Of a stretch of 64,000 bases of DNA, positions 1 to 13,437 are shown piece after piece (positions within the stretch are counted from its first letter, which is position 1; each line of letters begins with the position of its first letter). The DNA is taken from positions 434,001 through 498,000 of the forward strand of contig NZ_JNZY01000002.1 of the NCBI RefSeq assembly GCF_000717655.1, written 5' to 3'. The stretch comes from Streptomyces katrae (lineage in GTDB: Bacteria > Actinomycetota > Actinomycetes > Streptomycetales > Streptomycetaceae). Both the position numbers and the translations under genes were made by a program. The notes beneath the pieces were generated by a model that was not told the DNA's origin, did no database searches, and saw only the letters and a list, made by a program, of their open reading frames with translations.

Positions 1-528
1 GGTCGCGGCGAGGAGTTCCGCGGGCAGCGGCTGGGCGGGGGCCGGGGTGAGGACCGTACGGACGCCGTGGGCGCGGGCTGCGAGCGCGCCGGCGAGCACG
101 GCGGACAGCGGGAGTTCGAGCTGGAGGAGGAGCGAGTCGGCGGCGCCGATACGGGAGTCGTCGCCCGCCTCGAGGCCGGTGACGCGGGCGTTGGCGCCGG
201 GGATGACGATGATGCTGTTGCCGCCCTCGTCGTCGACGGTGATGTGGGCGGTGCCGCTGGCGCCCTCGACGGTGCGCAGGGCCGCCGTCTCGACCCCGGC
301 CGCGGCGAGCGCGGAGCGCAGCCGTACGCCGAACCCGTCGGCGCCGACCGCGCCGATCATCACCACCTCCCCGCCGCAGCGGGCGGCGGCGACGGCCTGG
401 TTGGCGCCCTTGCCACCGGGGACGGTGCGGAACTCGCGGCCGGTGACGGTCTCCCCGAGGCGGGGGGCCTTGGGGACGTAGGCGACGAGGTCCATGTTGG
501 TGCTGCCGAGCACGGCGATGGCCGTCAT
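1..528 (-). CDS. rbsK: Ribokinase / PfkB-family sugar kinase (partial, C-terminus beyond left edge)
   Basis: PfkB-family kinase expected to phosphorylate ribose to ribose 5-phosphate in the cytoplasm. The visible N-terminal 176 codons show the family opening (AVLGSTNMDLV), the conserved PGGKGANQAVAAAR stretch that binds the sugar and packs against the lid, and the MIGAVGADGFG strand typical of ribokinases. The ATP-binding and catalytic C-terminal half lies outside the window, so activity cannot be judged. The start ATG overlaps the stop of the upstream ADP-ribosylglycohydrolase gene as ATGA, so it is the last visible cistron of that operon and probably translationally coupled. The context suggests that it handles ribose released from ADP-ribose metabolism; that link is inference. 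Confidence 0.85.
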   Translation of the reverse strand, partial: MTAIAVLGSTNMDLVAYVPKAPRLGETVTGREFRTVPGGKGANQAVAAARCGGEVVMIGAVGADGFGVRLRSALAAAGVETAALRTVEGASGTAHITVDDEGGNSIIVIPGANARVTGLEAGDDSRIGAADSLLLQLELPLSAVLAGALAARAHGVRTVLTPAPAQPLPAELLAAT

Positions 529-2486
529 GGGCGGGCTGCCTCCTGTGCGGTGAGCTGGGCGAGGGTGTCGAAGCCGATGCCGTCGAAGCCGGGGACGGTG
601 GTGGCGAGGCGGTTCTTGAGGGGGGCGGACCAGCGGTGCGGGACGCCGTCCGGATCGACGAGTGCGGCGAGGGAGCCGGCGGTCGCGCCGTTGGAGTCGG
701 TGTCCCAGCCGCCGGACACGGCGCGGCAGACGGAACGGGTGAAGTCCCCGTCCGCGTGGGTGAGGGCGGCGGCGATCAGGGCGGTGTTGGGGACGGCGTG
801 GACCCAGTGGTAGTGCCCGTACCGGGAGTGCAGCCGGTCCACGACGCGGTCGAAGTCGGCGTCGGCGTGCCGGGTGGCCGTGTCGACGGCGTGGCGGACG
901 GCCTCGGCGAGCCGTGAGCGGGGCGGTACGACGGCCAGTCCGGCCCGGAGCGCGGTGTGGATGTCGGCCCGGCCGCCGGCGGCCTCGGCGATGGCGGCGG
1001 CGGTGAAGAGGGCGGCGTAGACGCCGTTGCCGGTGTGGGTGAGGACGGCGTCCCGGTACGCCTGGGCCGCGGCGGCGGCCGGGTCGCCGGGGTTGGTCCA
1101 GCCGTGCACGTCGGCCCGGATGAGGGCGCCGATCCACTCGCGGAAGGGGTTGTGGTGGGTGGCGGTGGCCGGGGGCTCGAGCCCGAGCAGCAGGTTCCGG
1201 TACGCGAGGCGCTCGGCGGTGAAGGTCCGGCCGGCGGGGAGTTCGTCGAGCCAGAGGCGGGCGACGTCGGCGGTGGTGAAGCCCCTGCCGTACCGGCGCA
1301 GCAGGATCAGGTTCAGGAGCGGGTAGTTCAGGTCGTCGTCCTCGGGGGCGCCGTCGATGTTCTCGGCGAGGGAGGTGGCGGCGGAGCGCCGGTTCCAGGG
1401 GTGGGCGGCCAGCAGCTGCGCGGGAACGCCGCGTTCGGTGAACCAGTCGTCCAGCGGCCAGTTCCCGGCGGCCCGGGCCAGCGCCCGGATCCCCTCCAGC
1501 GGGAGCTTCTCCACGGGCTTGCCGAGCACGCACCCCACGGCCCGGCCCGTCCAGGCCCGCTCGAGCCGCTCCCGCAGCCGGGGGTCGACCCGGTGGCCCG
1601 GCTTCCGAGCCGGCCCGTCCGTACCCGAAGCCGGGGGCGAGCCCTCGGCGCGCCGCGCAGCGAGGGCCGGGCCGGCGGGCCGGGGGTCCAGGGGCGTGCC
1701 CCCGGTCCCGGGAAGGGGCGCGGTGGGGGAAGGGTTCCCGGGCGCCCGGCCCGCCGGTGCCCCGGCCCAGGTGGCCGTGATGGCGGGCCACGGGGTCGGT
1801 TCGTCGCGGGCCGACGGGGAGGGGAGGGCGGCGAGTTCGGTCAGGAGCCGGGAAGCGAGGGCGCGGAGCTCCGGCGGGGCGGGAGTGGGGGAGGCGCCGG
1901 CCCGGCCGGGCGCCGGGTGGCCGCCGGCCGCCAGCCAGGCGCGGAGCAGGGGCTCGGCGTCCCGTCCGTCCTCGGCGGCCTGCCGCAGCTCGTGCCCGAC
2001 CAGGTCCTCCGGCTGCACCCACGTCAGCCGTACGGCCCCGGCCGAACCGCCGCCCGGGGTCATCCCGGGAGCGGGCAGCGCCCCGCCGGCCGCCGGACGC
2101 ACCGGCATGCCGCCGGCAGCCGCCTGCGCGCCACCGCCCGGCGGCGGGTTCCGCCCCGCGGGGCCGGCGTCGGCCGGCACTGCGTACCCCGCCGGGCCGG
2201 CGGCGGCTGGTGCTGCGTACCGTTCCGGGCCGGCGGTGGCCGGTGCTGCACTTCCCGCTGGGCCGGCGGTGGCCGGTGTTGCACGCCCCGCCGGGTCGGC
2301 GGCTGGTGCTGCACGCCCCGCCCCTTCTGCGGTGGCCGGTGTTGCTCGCCCTGCCCCTTCTGCGGTGGCCGGTGTTGCACGCCCCGCCCCTTCTGCGGCG
2401 GCCGGTGCCGGGTGCCGCGGCGGGTCGGCGGCCGGGAGCGCCGCGGGGCCGGCGGCAGGGGGACCGCACGGTGGGGTGCGGGTCAT
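525..2486 (-). CDS. ADP-ribosylglycohydrolase family protein with N-terminal 11-residue repeats
   Basis: About 653 residues. The C-terminal half is an ARH-fold hydrolase that would remove ADP-ribose from protein or small-molecule adducts using two Mg ions. The metal motifs are PEDDDLNY in the first half and GGWDTDSNGATAGS near the end. The usual GDALG of the first helix is replaced by GCVLGKPVEKLP, so this is a divergent subfamily. The N-terminal ~270 residues are Pro/Ala/Gly-rich and include about seven tandem units of the type AEGAGRATPAT (residues 31-106), probably disordered. Start chosen at the ATG overlapping the previous stop (ATGA); its own stop overlaps the ribokinase start in the same way. 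Substrate unknown. Confidence 0.85.
   Translation of the reverse strand: MTRTPPCGPPAAGPAALPAADPPRHPAPAAAEGAGRATPATAEGAGRATPATAEGAGRAAPAADPAGRATPATAGPAGSAAPATAGPERYAAPAAAGPAGYAVPADAGPAGRNPPPGGGAQAAAGGMPVRPAAGGALPAPGMTPGGGSAGAVRLTWVQPEDLVGHELRQAAEDGRDAEPLLRAWLAAGGHPAPGRAGASPTPAPPELRALASRLLTELAALPSPSARDEPTPWPAITATWAGAPAGRAPGNPSPTAPLPGTGGTPLDPRPAGPALAARRAEGSPPASGTDGPARKPGHRVDPRLRERLERAWTGRAVGCVLGKPVEKLPLEGIRALARAAGNWPLDDWFTERGVPAQLLAAHPWNRRSAATSLAENIDGAPEDDDLNYPLLNLILLRRYGRGFTTADVARLWLDELPAGRTFTAERLAYRNLLLGLEPPATATHHNPFREWIGALIRADVHGWTNPGDPAAAAAQAYRDAVLTHTGNGVYAALFTAAAIAEAAGGRADIHTALRAGLAVVPPRSRLAEAVRHAVDTATRHADADFDRVVDRLHSRYGHYHWVHAVPNTALIAAALTHADGDFTRSVCRAVSGGWDTDSNGATAGSLAALVDPDGVPHRWSAPLKNRLATTVPGFDGIGFDTLAQLTAQEAARP
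2169..2396 (-). repeat. 33-bp in-frame tandem repeat, about seven copies
   Basis: Inside the N-terminal region of the first ADP-ribosylglycohydrolase gene a 33-bp unit repeats about seven times, coding AEGAGRATPAT and decaying variants such as AGPAGSAAPAT and AGPERYAAPAA. The two N-terminal units are identical in protein sequence and later ones diverge, as expected for a variable-number coding repeat. Confidence 0.85.
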
Positions 2487-3628
2487 TGCGGGGCGGCGAT
2501 CGAGGTGAAGGCCGACTCGTGGGCCCGGCGGCGGGCGTGGTCCAGGGCGAAGACCTCGCGGGCCACCGCGGCCAGGGCCGACGCCGGGGCGTGCAGGTCG
2601 AGGCGGCTGGCCTCGGCGACCTGTTTGGCCCAGGCCGGCGGGACCGCCGAGGCGCCGGACAGGGCTCCGGCGATCGCCCCCGCCATCGTGGCGATGGAGT
2701 CGCAGTCCCGGCCGTAGTTGACGGCTCCGAGCACCGAGCCCTCGTACGCACCGTCGGCGACGACCAGCATGCCGAGCGCGATCGGGAGCTCCTCGATCGA
2801 GTGGAGGCGGGACGGGCGGCGGGCGCCGAGCGAGGGGGAGCGGTAGTCCGGGCCCACCGAGTCGTACGGGGCCACCGCCGCCCGGAGGGGGGCCAGGGCC
2901 GACTCGAAGTCCCGGTGGTGCGCAGCGGCTTCGCACACCGCCGCGATGGCGGTCCGCGTGCCGTCCTTGGCCAGCGCCAGAGCCGTGTCCACCACCGAGG
3001 AGGCCGTCGCCCCGGGCACGCACGCCGCCGCGACCGCCGCCGCGAAGACCCCCGCGGCCTCCCGCCCGTACGAGGACTGGTGCGCCCCGGCGATGTCCAG
3101 CGCCTCCGCGTACGCGCCCGCCGGATGGCCGGCGTTGACGATGCCGACCGGCGCCATGTACATCGCCGCACCGCAGTTGACGACGTTCCCGTTGCCCGCC
3201 TCGCGCGGGTCCGCGTGGGCGTAGTGCAGCCGGGTCACGATCCACTTCTCGGCCAGGAAGATCCGCTGGAGCGGCAGGGCCTCGGCTTCGAGTTCGGGGA
3301 TCCAGCGCGGGTTGGTCATCAGGTCCGGGACCAGGTGATCGGCGATCGCGTACGCGTCGAGGTGGTCCCGGACGGCCTCGTAGACCCGTACCAGCGCATG
3401 CGTCATGAGGGTGTCGTCGGTGACGTGGCCGTCGCCCTTGTGGTACGGCGCGAGGGGGCGGGCCGTGCGCCAGTCCTCGTGCCACGGTCCGACGATGCCG
3501 TGCACGCGGCCGCCGTGCCGTTCCACGATCTGCTCCGGGGGCCAGCCCTCCACCGGACCGCCGAGCGCGTCGCCGACGGCGGCTCCTACGAGGCAGCCGG
3601 CCGCCCGGTCTTCGAGAGTGAGCGTCAT
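2483..3628 (-). CDS. ADP-ribosylglycohydrolase family protein
   Basis: 381 residues, a typical length for a bacterial DraG/ARH enzyme. It has the N-terminal GCLVGAAVGDALGGPVEG helix, the first metal motif TDDT (residues 70-73) and the second motif GRDCDSIATMAGAIAGAL near residue 300, so both Mg sites look intact. Predicted cytoplasmic hydrolase of ADP-ribosyl linkages. Start chosen at the ATG seven bases after the upstream gene's stop, with a GGGGA-type ribosome site 9-13 bases before it; the upstream ORF-like extension has no family similarity. Third of the four paralogues in transcription order. The product of any one paralogue cannot be assigned a substrate from sequence. Confidence 0.9.
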   Translation of the reverse strand: MTLTLEDRAAGCLVGAAVGDALGGPVEGWPPEQIVERHGGRVHGIVGPWHEDWRTARPLAPYHKGDGHVTDDTLMTHALVRVYEAVRDHLDAYAIADHLVPDLMTNPRWIPELEAEALPLQRIFLAEKWIVTRLHYAHADPREAGNGNVVNCGAAMYMAPVGIVNAGHPAGAYAEALDIAGAHQSSYGREAAGVFAAAVAAACVPGATASSVVDTALALAKDGTRTAIAAVCEAAAHHRDFESALAPLRAAVAPYDSVGPDYRSPSLGARRPSRLHSIEELPIALGMLVVADGAYEGSVLGAVNYGRDCDSIATMAGAIAGALSGASAVPPAWAKQVAEASRLDLHAPASALAAVAREVFALDHARRRAHESAFTSIAAPQ

Positions 3629-3635
3629 GTCCGAA

Positions 3636-4907
3636 TCATCCCCTGGGTGAGGTGAGTTCCGTACGATCGAGCAGCGCGGCGAGTTCGACCAGATCGGTGC
3701 CGGCGAGGCGCGGGAGGGCGCATCCCGACAGGGTGCGGCAGGCCTCGCGCCAGGCGGCGGGGATCGAGTCGCCGCCTCCGAGGGCGCCGGTGAGCGCGCC
3801 GGCGAGGGCGGGGGCGGAGTCCGCGACGCGGGACAGGCAGGCGGCGGCCGGGACGGCCTCGGCGGCCCGGCCACGGGCGGCGGTGGCGAGGGCGAGGGCC
3901 ACGGGGACGGTCTCGGCGGCGGCGATGCCGTAGCTGTAGACGTGGTCCACGATCTCGTGCTCGAGGGTGGGGACGATGGCGAAGGCGCCACCCCCGTCAC
4001 TGTGGGTACGGGCGAGCTTGACGGCGTGACGGGCGTTGCGGCCGATCTCGGTGGCCTCGGGGAGCTGGCCGAGGGCGGCGTCGACGGCGGTGTCGGTGTC
4101 CGCGCCGGCGAGGGCGGCCGCCAGGGCGGCGGCCATGGCGCGGGCGCCGTGGACCCCGTCGCCGTCCTGGGTGTAGCGGGCGTCGAACTCGGCGAGGTCC
4201 GCGGCGGCGGCCGGGTCCCCGGGGTGGACGACGGCGAGGACGCAGGCGCGGATGCAGGCGGCGTCGTCGAAGTAGTGCGGGTTGTCGTGGCCGGTGGCGG
4301 GCGGGCGCAGGCCGGCGGCGAGGTTGCCGAGGCCCGCGCGCACGGAGATGCGGGCGCGCAGCGGCAGCACGGCCGACTCCACCTCCGGGGCGCGCTCGGC
4401 AGCCGCGGCGATCTCACTGGCCAGGGCGTTCCAGGCGAGGTCGATGGCGGCCCGCATCCGGCGGGACCGGCTGAGGTCGCTGAGCAGCACGCCGGCCGCG
4501 GTGAGCACGGACTCGGCGGCGAAGGCGGCCCATTCGGCGTCGTCGGAGGGGCCCAGGCGCAGGGGTTCCGGGGGCTGGTTCAGGGCGATGGGCACGGGGA
4601 GGGTGGTGGTCTGGTTCTGCTCGGCGAAGGTGTCGAGCTCGCGGGTGAGGCGGCGGGTCCACTCGGGCATGCGGCTGGCCCGGTGCCGGGCGGCCGGCCA
4701 CCCGGCGGCATCGCCCGCGGCCAGGCCGAGCAGCAACCCCTCGATCCGCCGGGCCGCTGCGGGGGGCCGGTGGGTGCGGACCTGCGCGGCCCCTGCGGGA
4801 TCGGTGCGCACCCCGGCGGCCGGCCCGGCGCCGGGCCCCCCGGCCGATACCGCCGCCCGGGCGGCTCCGGTCCCCGCCACCACGGCCGGGGCGGACTCCG
4901 GCCTCAT
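3636..4907 (-). CDS. Degenerate ADP-ribosylglycohydrolase paralogue
   Basis: 423 residues. The fold-defining segment GLLLGLAAGDAAGW and the Gly/Ala-rich C-terminal ALAGALTGALGGGDSIP region show ARH ancestry. The catalytic motifs are altered: the first metal motif reads GPSDDAEWA instead of TDDT, and the second reads SRVADSAPALAGA instead of GxDxDT, losing the first aspartate. A long Ala/Gly/Pro-rich N-terminus (~60 residues) precedes the domain. It may be a catalytically weak or non-catalytic binding partner of the neighbours. The start ATG overlaps the stop of the upstream paralogue (ATGA), so expression is probably coupled and stoichiometric. The frame is intact, which argues against a pseudogene. 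Confidence 0.8.
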   Translation of the reverse strand: MRPESAPAVVAGTGAARAAVSAGGPGAGPAAGVRTDPAGAAQVRTHRPPAAARRIEGLLLGLAAGDAAGWPAARHRASRMPEWTRRLTRELDTFAEQNQTTTLPVPIALNQPPEPLRLGPSDDAEWAAFAAESVLTAAGVLLSDLSRSRRMRAAIDLAWNALASEIAAAAERAPEVESAVLPLRARISVRAGLGNLAAGLRPPATGHDNPHYFDDAACIRACVLAVVHPGDPAAAADLAEFDARYTQDGDGVHGARAMAAALAAALAGADTDTAVDAALGQLPEATEIGRNARHAVKLARTHSDGGGAFAIVPTLEHEIVDHVYSYGIAAAETVPVALALATAARGRAAEAVPAAACLSRVADSAPALAGALTGALGGGDSIPAAWREACRTLSGCALPRLAGTDLVELAALLDRTELTSPRG

Positions 4908-5899
4908 CGGGAGGTCTCGGATTCCGGGGTGAGGAGGTCCGCGATGTCCAGGACGTGGTAGCCCCGCATCGACGGGAGGCAACTGCCCCGGACCGGGCCG
5001 ATCGCCGCCGCCCAGGCGGCCGGGATCGCGGCGACGCCCGACATGGCGCCGGCGAGGGCGCCCGCCACCGCCGCCGTCGTGTCGGCGTCGCGGCCCATGT
5101 TCACCGCCGTCAGGACCGAGGAAGGGAAGTCGCCGCCGCACGCCGCGAAGGCACCGAACGCCAGGCCCACCGCCTCCGGGGCCAGGTCCGTCCACGGGTA
5201 GCCGCCGATCACCACCGCGGAGCGCACCGCCCGTTCCCCGCGCGGGGCGGCCGTCACGGCCCGGCGCAGCGAGCGGGCCGTCCAGGAGTCGGAGGGGATG
5301 ACCGAAAGGGCCGCCGAGACGACGGAGGCGGGCGAGCCGCCCGCCATCGCCGCGGCGACGCCCGCCGCCACCGCCTGACCGCCGTAGATGCCCTCGCCGT
5401 CGTGGCTGACCGAGCCGTCGATCGCGACGAGCCGCGCCGCTTCCGCCGGGCGGCCCGCCGCGAACACCCCGAAGGGCGCCGCCCGCATCGCCAGGCCGTC
5501 CGACCAGGCGTGGCGGTGCTGAGCGGAGATGGGGGCCGCGAGCCCCCGGCGGAGGTTCTCCAGGGTGCCGCGCTCGCTGAAGCCGGCCCCGCGGAACGGC
5601 CCCTCGTCGAGGTCGGCGATCCAGTGGTGCCAGGCCCGCTCGACGTGGGAGACGGTCAGCGCCGACCCGTGGCGGGCCAGCAGCAGCCCCGAGAAGATCG
5701 CGTACTCGGTGTCGTCGGTGCCCGCCGGGTCCTCCGACACGAAGCCCTCGATGCGGCCCCATTTCGCCCGGATCTCCGAGGGCTTCATGTTCTCGGCGGG
5801 GGCTCCGAGCGCGTCACCCGCCGCGAGGCCCAGAAGAGCGCCCCTGGCCCGTTCGAGGAGGACCTGCGGATTGCATGCAATCTGCTTCATCAGCTCCAT
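4904..5899 (-). CDS. ADP-ribosylglycohydrolase family protein, first gene of operon
   Basis: 331 residues. Both metal motifs are intact: GTDDTEYA (residues 60-67) and GRDADTTAAVAGALAGAMSG near the C-terminus, with the family helix GALLGLAAGDALGAPAE at the N-terminus. Predicted to hydrolyse N- or O-linked ADP-ribose. The start follows a strong GGGAGAGG ribosome site eight bases upstream, which makes this the leading cistron of the operon. Two palindromes lie in the promoter region just upstream. An alternative in-frame ATG three codons downstream is possible. Confidence 0.9.
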   Translation of the reverse strand: MELMKQIACNPQVLLERARGALLGLAAGDALGAPAENMKPSEIRAKWGRIEGFVSEDPAGTDDTEYAIFSGLLLARHGSALTVSHVERAWHHWIADLDEGPFRGAGFSERGTLENLRRGLAAPISAQHRHAWSDGLAMRAAPFGVFAAGRPAEAARLVAIDGSVSHDGEGIYGGQAVAAGVAAAMAGGSPASVVSAALSVIPSDSWTARSLRRAVTAAPRGERAVRSAVVIGGYPWTDLAPEAVGLAFGAFAACGGDFPSSVLTAVNMGRDADTTAAVAGALAGAMSGVAAIPAAWAAAIGPVRGSCLPSMRGYHVLDIADLLTPESETSR

Positions 5900-5922
5900 G
5901 GCGGCGCCTCTCCCACTTGGTG

Positions 5923-5939
5923 GGGCTCATCATGAGCCC
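5923..5939. promoter_or_regulatory. Perfect 8-1-8 palindrome before the ADP-ribosylglycohydrolase operon
   Basis: GGGCTCATcATGAGCCC is a perfect inverted repeat about 24 bases before the first start codon of the operon. Its position suits a repressor operator or a 5'-leader hairpin. No regulator is assigned. Confidence 0.5.
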
Positions 5940-5956
5940 TTGGGGGATTTGTGCCA

Positions 5957-5973
5957 TGACATATGGTTTGTCA
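5957..5973. promoter_or_regulatory. TGACA-N7-TGTCA inverted repeat
   Basis: TGACAtatggttTGTCA lies upstream of the previous palindrome in the divergent interval between the ADP-ribosylglycohydrolase operon and the VIT1 gene. It resembles a half-site pair for a dimeric regulator. Which direction it controls is unknown. Confidence 0.4.
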
Positions 5974-6169
5974 CTCGCCGCGAAACACCCCGCCCCGGCC
6001 CCCGTCACCCGGTCGCCGACCCGCGAAACCCCAGGTAAGTACGGCCTTCCTTGCTGGCGGGCGGCAGAAATCGTGCGTAGTTTCGAGGTGTTCCGGGGGA
6101 GTGGGTGCCTGCGTGTCGCGCATGGCGTGGTTCCGCGTGCCCTCTCGTACTGAAGGGGAGGAATCCGTC

Positions 6170-6901
6170 ATGTCCATCATCGACGTCGAAGCACCGCTGC
6201 ACACCGCGCACCGCGACAACCACACCCACCGTGACGTCAACGGGGGATGGCTGAGGCCGGCCGTGTTCGGAGCCATGGACGGGCTCGTCTCCAACCTCGC
6301 GCTGATGACCGGTGTGGCCGGCGGCGCCGTCGCCCCGCAGACCATCGTGATCACAGGGCTGGCGGGCCTCGCGGCCGGAGCCTTCTCCATGGCGGCCGGC
6401 GAGTACACCTCCGTCGCCTCGCAGCGCGAGCTGGTCCTCGCCGAACTCGACATAGAGCGCCAGCAGTTGCGCAAGCACCCCATCGACGAGATGGAGGAGC
6501 TGGCCGAGCTGTACGTCTCGCGCGGGGTCGAACCGGCGCTCGCCCGCGAGGTCGCCATGCAGCTGTCCCGGGACCCGGAGCAGGCGCTGGAGATCCATGC
6601 CCGCGAGGAGCTCGGGATCGACCCCGAGGACCTCCCCTCGCCGATGGTCGCCGCGGTCTCGTCCTTCGGCTCCTTCGCGCTGGGCGCGCTGCTGCCCGTC
6701 CTGCCGTACCTGCTCGGTGCCACCTCCCTGTGGCCCGCGGTGCTGCTCGCGCTGGCCGGGCTCTTCGCCTGCGGTGCGATCGTCTCCCGGGTCACCGCGC
6801 GGACCTGGTGGTACAGCGGTCTGCGGCAGCTGCTGCTGGGCGGCGCGGCCGCGGGTGTGACGTACGTCCTGGGAACCTGGATCGGCGGAGCCGTAGGCTG
6901 A
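6170..6901 (+). CDS. VIT1/CCC1-family Fe/Mn transporter
   Basis: 243 residues of a cytoplasmic-membrane transporter in the vacuolar iron transporter family, which moves Fe(II) or Mn(II), usually out of the cytosol. Evidence: the family signature FGAMDGLVSNLALMTGVAGG in the first membrane segment, GLAGLAAGAFSMAAGEYTSV in the second, a cytoplasmic charged loop with metal-ligand-type Glu-rich helices (IDEMEELAELYVSRG, AREELGIDPEDLPSP), and three C-terminal membrane segments. Start chosen at the ATG behind GGGGAGG (spacing 8). Transcribed divergently from the ADP-ribosylglycohydrolase operon. No iron-box-type operator was recognised. Confidence 0.9.
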   Translation: MSIIDVEAPLHTAHRDNHTHRDVNGGWLRPAVFGAMDGLVSNLALMTGVAGGAVAPQTIVITGLAGLAAGAFSMAAGEYTSVASQRELVLAELDIERQQLRKHPIDEMEELAELYVSRGVEPALAREVAMQLSRDPEQALEIHAREELGIDPEDLPSPMVAAVSSFGSFALGALLPVLPYLLGATSLWPAVLLALAGLFACGAIVSRVTARTWWYSGLRQLLLGGAAAGVTYVLGTWIGGAVG

Positions 6902-7186
6902 CCGCGCAAGTAGTGAGACACTATGCAGCCCATGACATAAGTAGTCCGTTACTCGGCGGTTTCGATTCCGTGTCCGCCGGGCATCAGACCAGGGCGCCGC
7001 GCGCAGGGCAATGATGCCCGCCCCGCTGCGAACGATCTCCATTTCTGCTGCGTGCAGTGTCCGCATGGTGAAACGCCATATCCGCTTCTCGGGATTGGGG
7101 TCATCATGTAACCTGCACGAAATTTCGCAGAGGGCCAACGTCGTCCCTCGGCACGCACCTATGCCACGACGACGACGGGAGAGCCG

Positions 7187-11804
<4,618 letters not shown>

Positions 11805-11812
<8 letters not shown>

Positions 11813-13265
11813 CCCGAAGGGCTTCCTCACCACCGGGCGCGAGACCGCCTGTTCCCGTCCGGTCGCCGAGCGGCTGAAGGACTGGAACGAGGTCTACGTC
11901 CCGGGCTCGCTGCTCCCGATCATCAGCAAGCAGGCCGGCCGCTGCATGGACTGCGGCATCCCGTTCTGCCACAACGGGTGCCCGCTCGGGAACCTGATCC
12001 CGGAGTGGAACGACTTCGCGTACCGCGAGGACTGGTCGGCGGCCTCCGAGCGCCTGCACGCCACCAACAACTTCCCGGAGTTCACGGGCCGCCTGTGCCC
12101 CGCTCCGTGCGAGTCGGCGTGCGTGCTCGGCATCAACCAGCCGGCCGTCACGATCAAGAACGTCGAAGTCTCGATCATCGACAAGGCGTGGGACAACGGC
12201 AACGTGACCCCGCAGCCGCCGGAGCGGCTGTCCGGCAAGACGGCGGCCGTCATCGGCTCGGGCCCGGCCGGTCTCGCCGCGGCCCAGCAGCTGACCCGGG
12301 CCGGCCACACCGTGGTGGTGTACGAGCGCGCGGACCGCATCGGCGGCCTGCTGCGGTACGGCATCCCCGAGTTCAAGATGGAGAAGGTGCACATCAACCG
12401 CCGCATCGAGCAGATGCGCGCGGAGGGCACCAAGTTCCGTACCGGCATCGAGATCGGCCGCGACCTGTCCGCGACCGACCTGCGCAAGCGGTTCGACGCG
12501 GTCGTCGTCGCGGCCGGTGCCACGGTCTCCCGCGACCTGCCGGTCCCGGGCCGTGACCTCAAGGGCATCCACTTCGCGATGGAATACCTCCCCCTCGCGA
12601 ACAAGGTCCAGGAGGGCGACTTCATGGCGCCCCCCATCACGGCCGAGGGCAAGCACGTGGTCGTCATCGGCGGCGGCGACACGGGCGCGGACTGCGTGGG
12701 CACCGCCCACCGCCAGGGCGCGGCCTCGGTCACGCAGCTGGAGATCATGCCCAGGCCGTCCGAGGACCGCCCCACGGGGCAGCCCTGGCCGACGTTCCCG
12801 ATGCTCTACAAGGTCACCTCGGCGCACGAGGAGGGCGGCGAGCGGATCTACTCCGTCTCCACGACCCACTTCGAGGGCGACGAGGACGGCAACGTCCAGG
12901 CCCTGCACCTGGTCGAGGTCGCCTTCGAAGACGGCAAGCTGGTCCAGAAGCCCGGCACCGAGCGGGTCCTCCCGGCCCAACTGGTCACCCTGGCGATGGG
13001 CTTCACCGGCACGGACCAGGCCAACGGCCTGGTGTCCCAGTTCGGCCTGGAGCTGGACGAGCGCGGCAACGTCGCCCGCGACGCCTCGTACGCGACCAAC
13101 GTCGACGGCGTCTTCGTGGCCGGCGACGCCGGCCGCGGCCAGTCCCTGATCGTCTGGGCGATCGCGGAGGGCCGCTCGGCGGCCCGAGGCGTGGACCGCT
13201 ACCTGACCGGCAGCAGCGCCCTCCCGTACCCCGTCAAGCCGACGGACCGCTCCCTGATGGTCTGA
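11805..13265 (+). CDS. gltD: Glutamate synthase (NADPH) small subunit
   Basis: 486 residues. It supplies electrons from NADPH via FAD and two 4Fe-4S clusters to GltB. N-terminal cluster cysteines: [14 protein letters not shown] and [12 protein letters not shown]-binding GxGxx[16 protein letters not shown] near residue 148. NADPH-binding: [12 protein letters not shown] near residue 285. C-terminal FAD motif: [13 protein letters not shown]. Length is standard. The start ATG lies within the last eight bases of gltB. A hairpin 43 bases after the stop probably ends the gltBD transcript. Confidence 0.97.
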
Positions 13266-13307
13266 TCCCCTCGCCGAGCTCGCGCCGCTCGGGCGACCTG
13301 CAGTACC

Positions 13308-13326
13308 CCTCCCCTTTTCGGGGAGG
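13308..13326 (+). terminator. Hairpin terminator after gltBD
   Basis: CCTCCCC-TTTTC-GGGGAGG, a seven-base perfect stem 43 bases after the gltD stop. No long U tract follows, as is common in streptomycetes. Confidence 0.55.
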
Positions 13327-13370
13327 ACCCCTCATACGGTCCGCACAATGACGTGCGGAACTCCGACACA

Positions 13371-13437
13371 GCGCCCGTCATGTCCCCGACCAGGGATGAC
13401 GGGCGCTGTGGCGTTCGCGGTCAGGCTTCGGGCGTGA
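13371..13437. repeat. 67-bp direct repeat, left copy
   Basis: This copy contains the perfect 11-base stem GCGCCCGTCAT/ATGACGGGCGC and the last codons of the GntR gene. It matches the sequence at 15298-15364 at 65 of 67 positions (differences at positions 36 and 45 of the unit). It brackets the left side of the GntR-UTRA-HATPase islet. The hairpin also serves as a terminator for the minus-strand GntR genes. Confidence 0.9.

Noticed and set aside
2487..3485. N-terminal extension of the first ADP-ribosylglycohydrolase frame into the upstream gene
   Set aside because: The extension is an out-of-frame reading of the paralogue upstream. The ATGA overlap gives a natural start.
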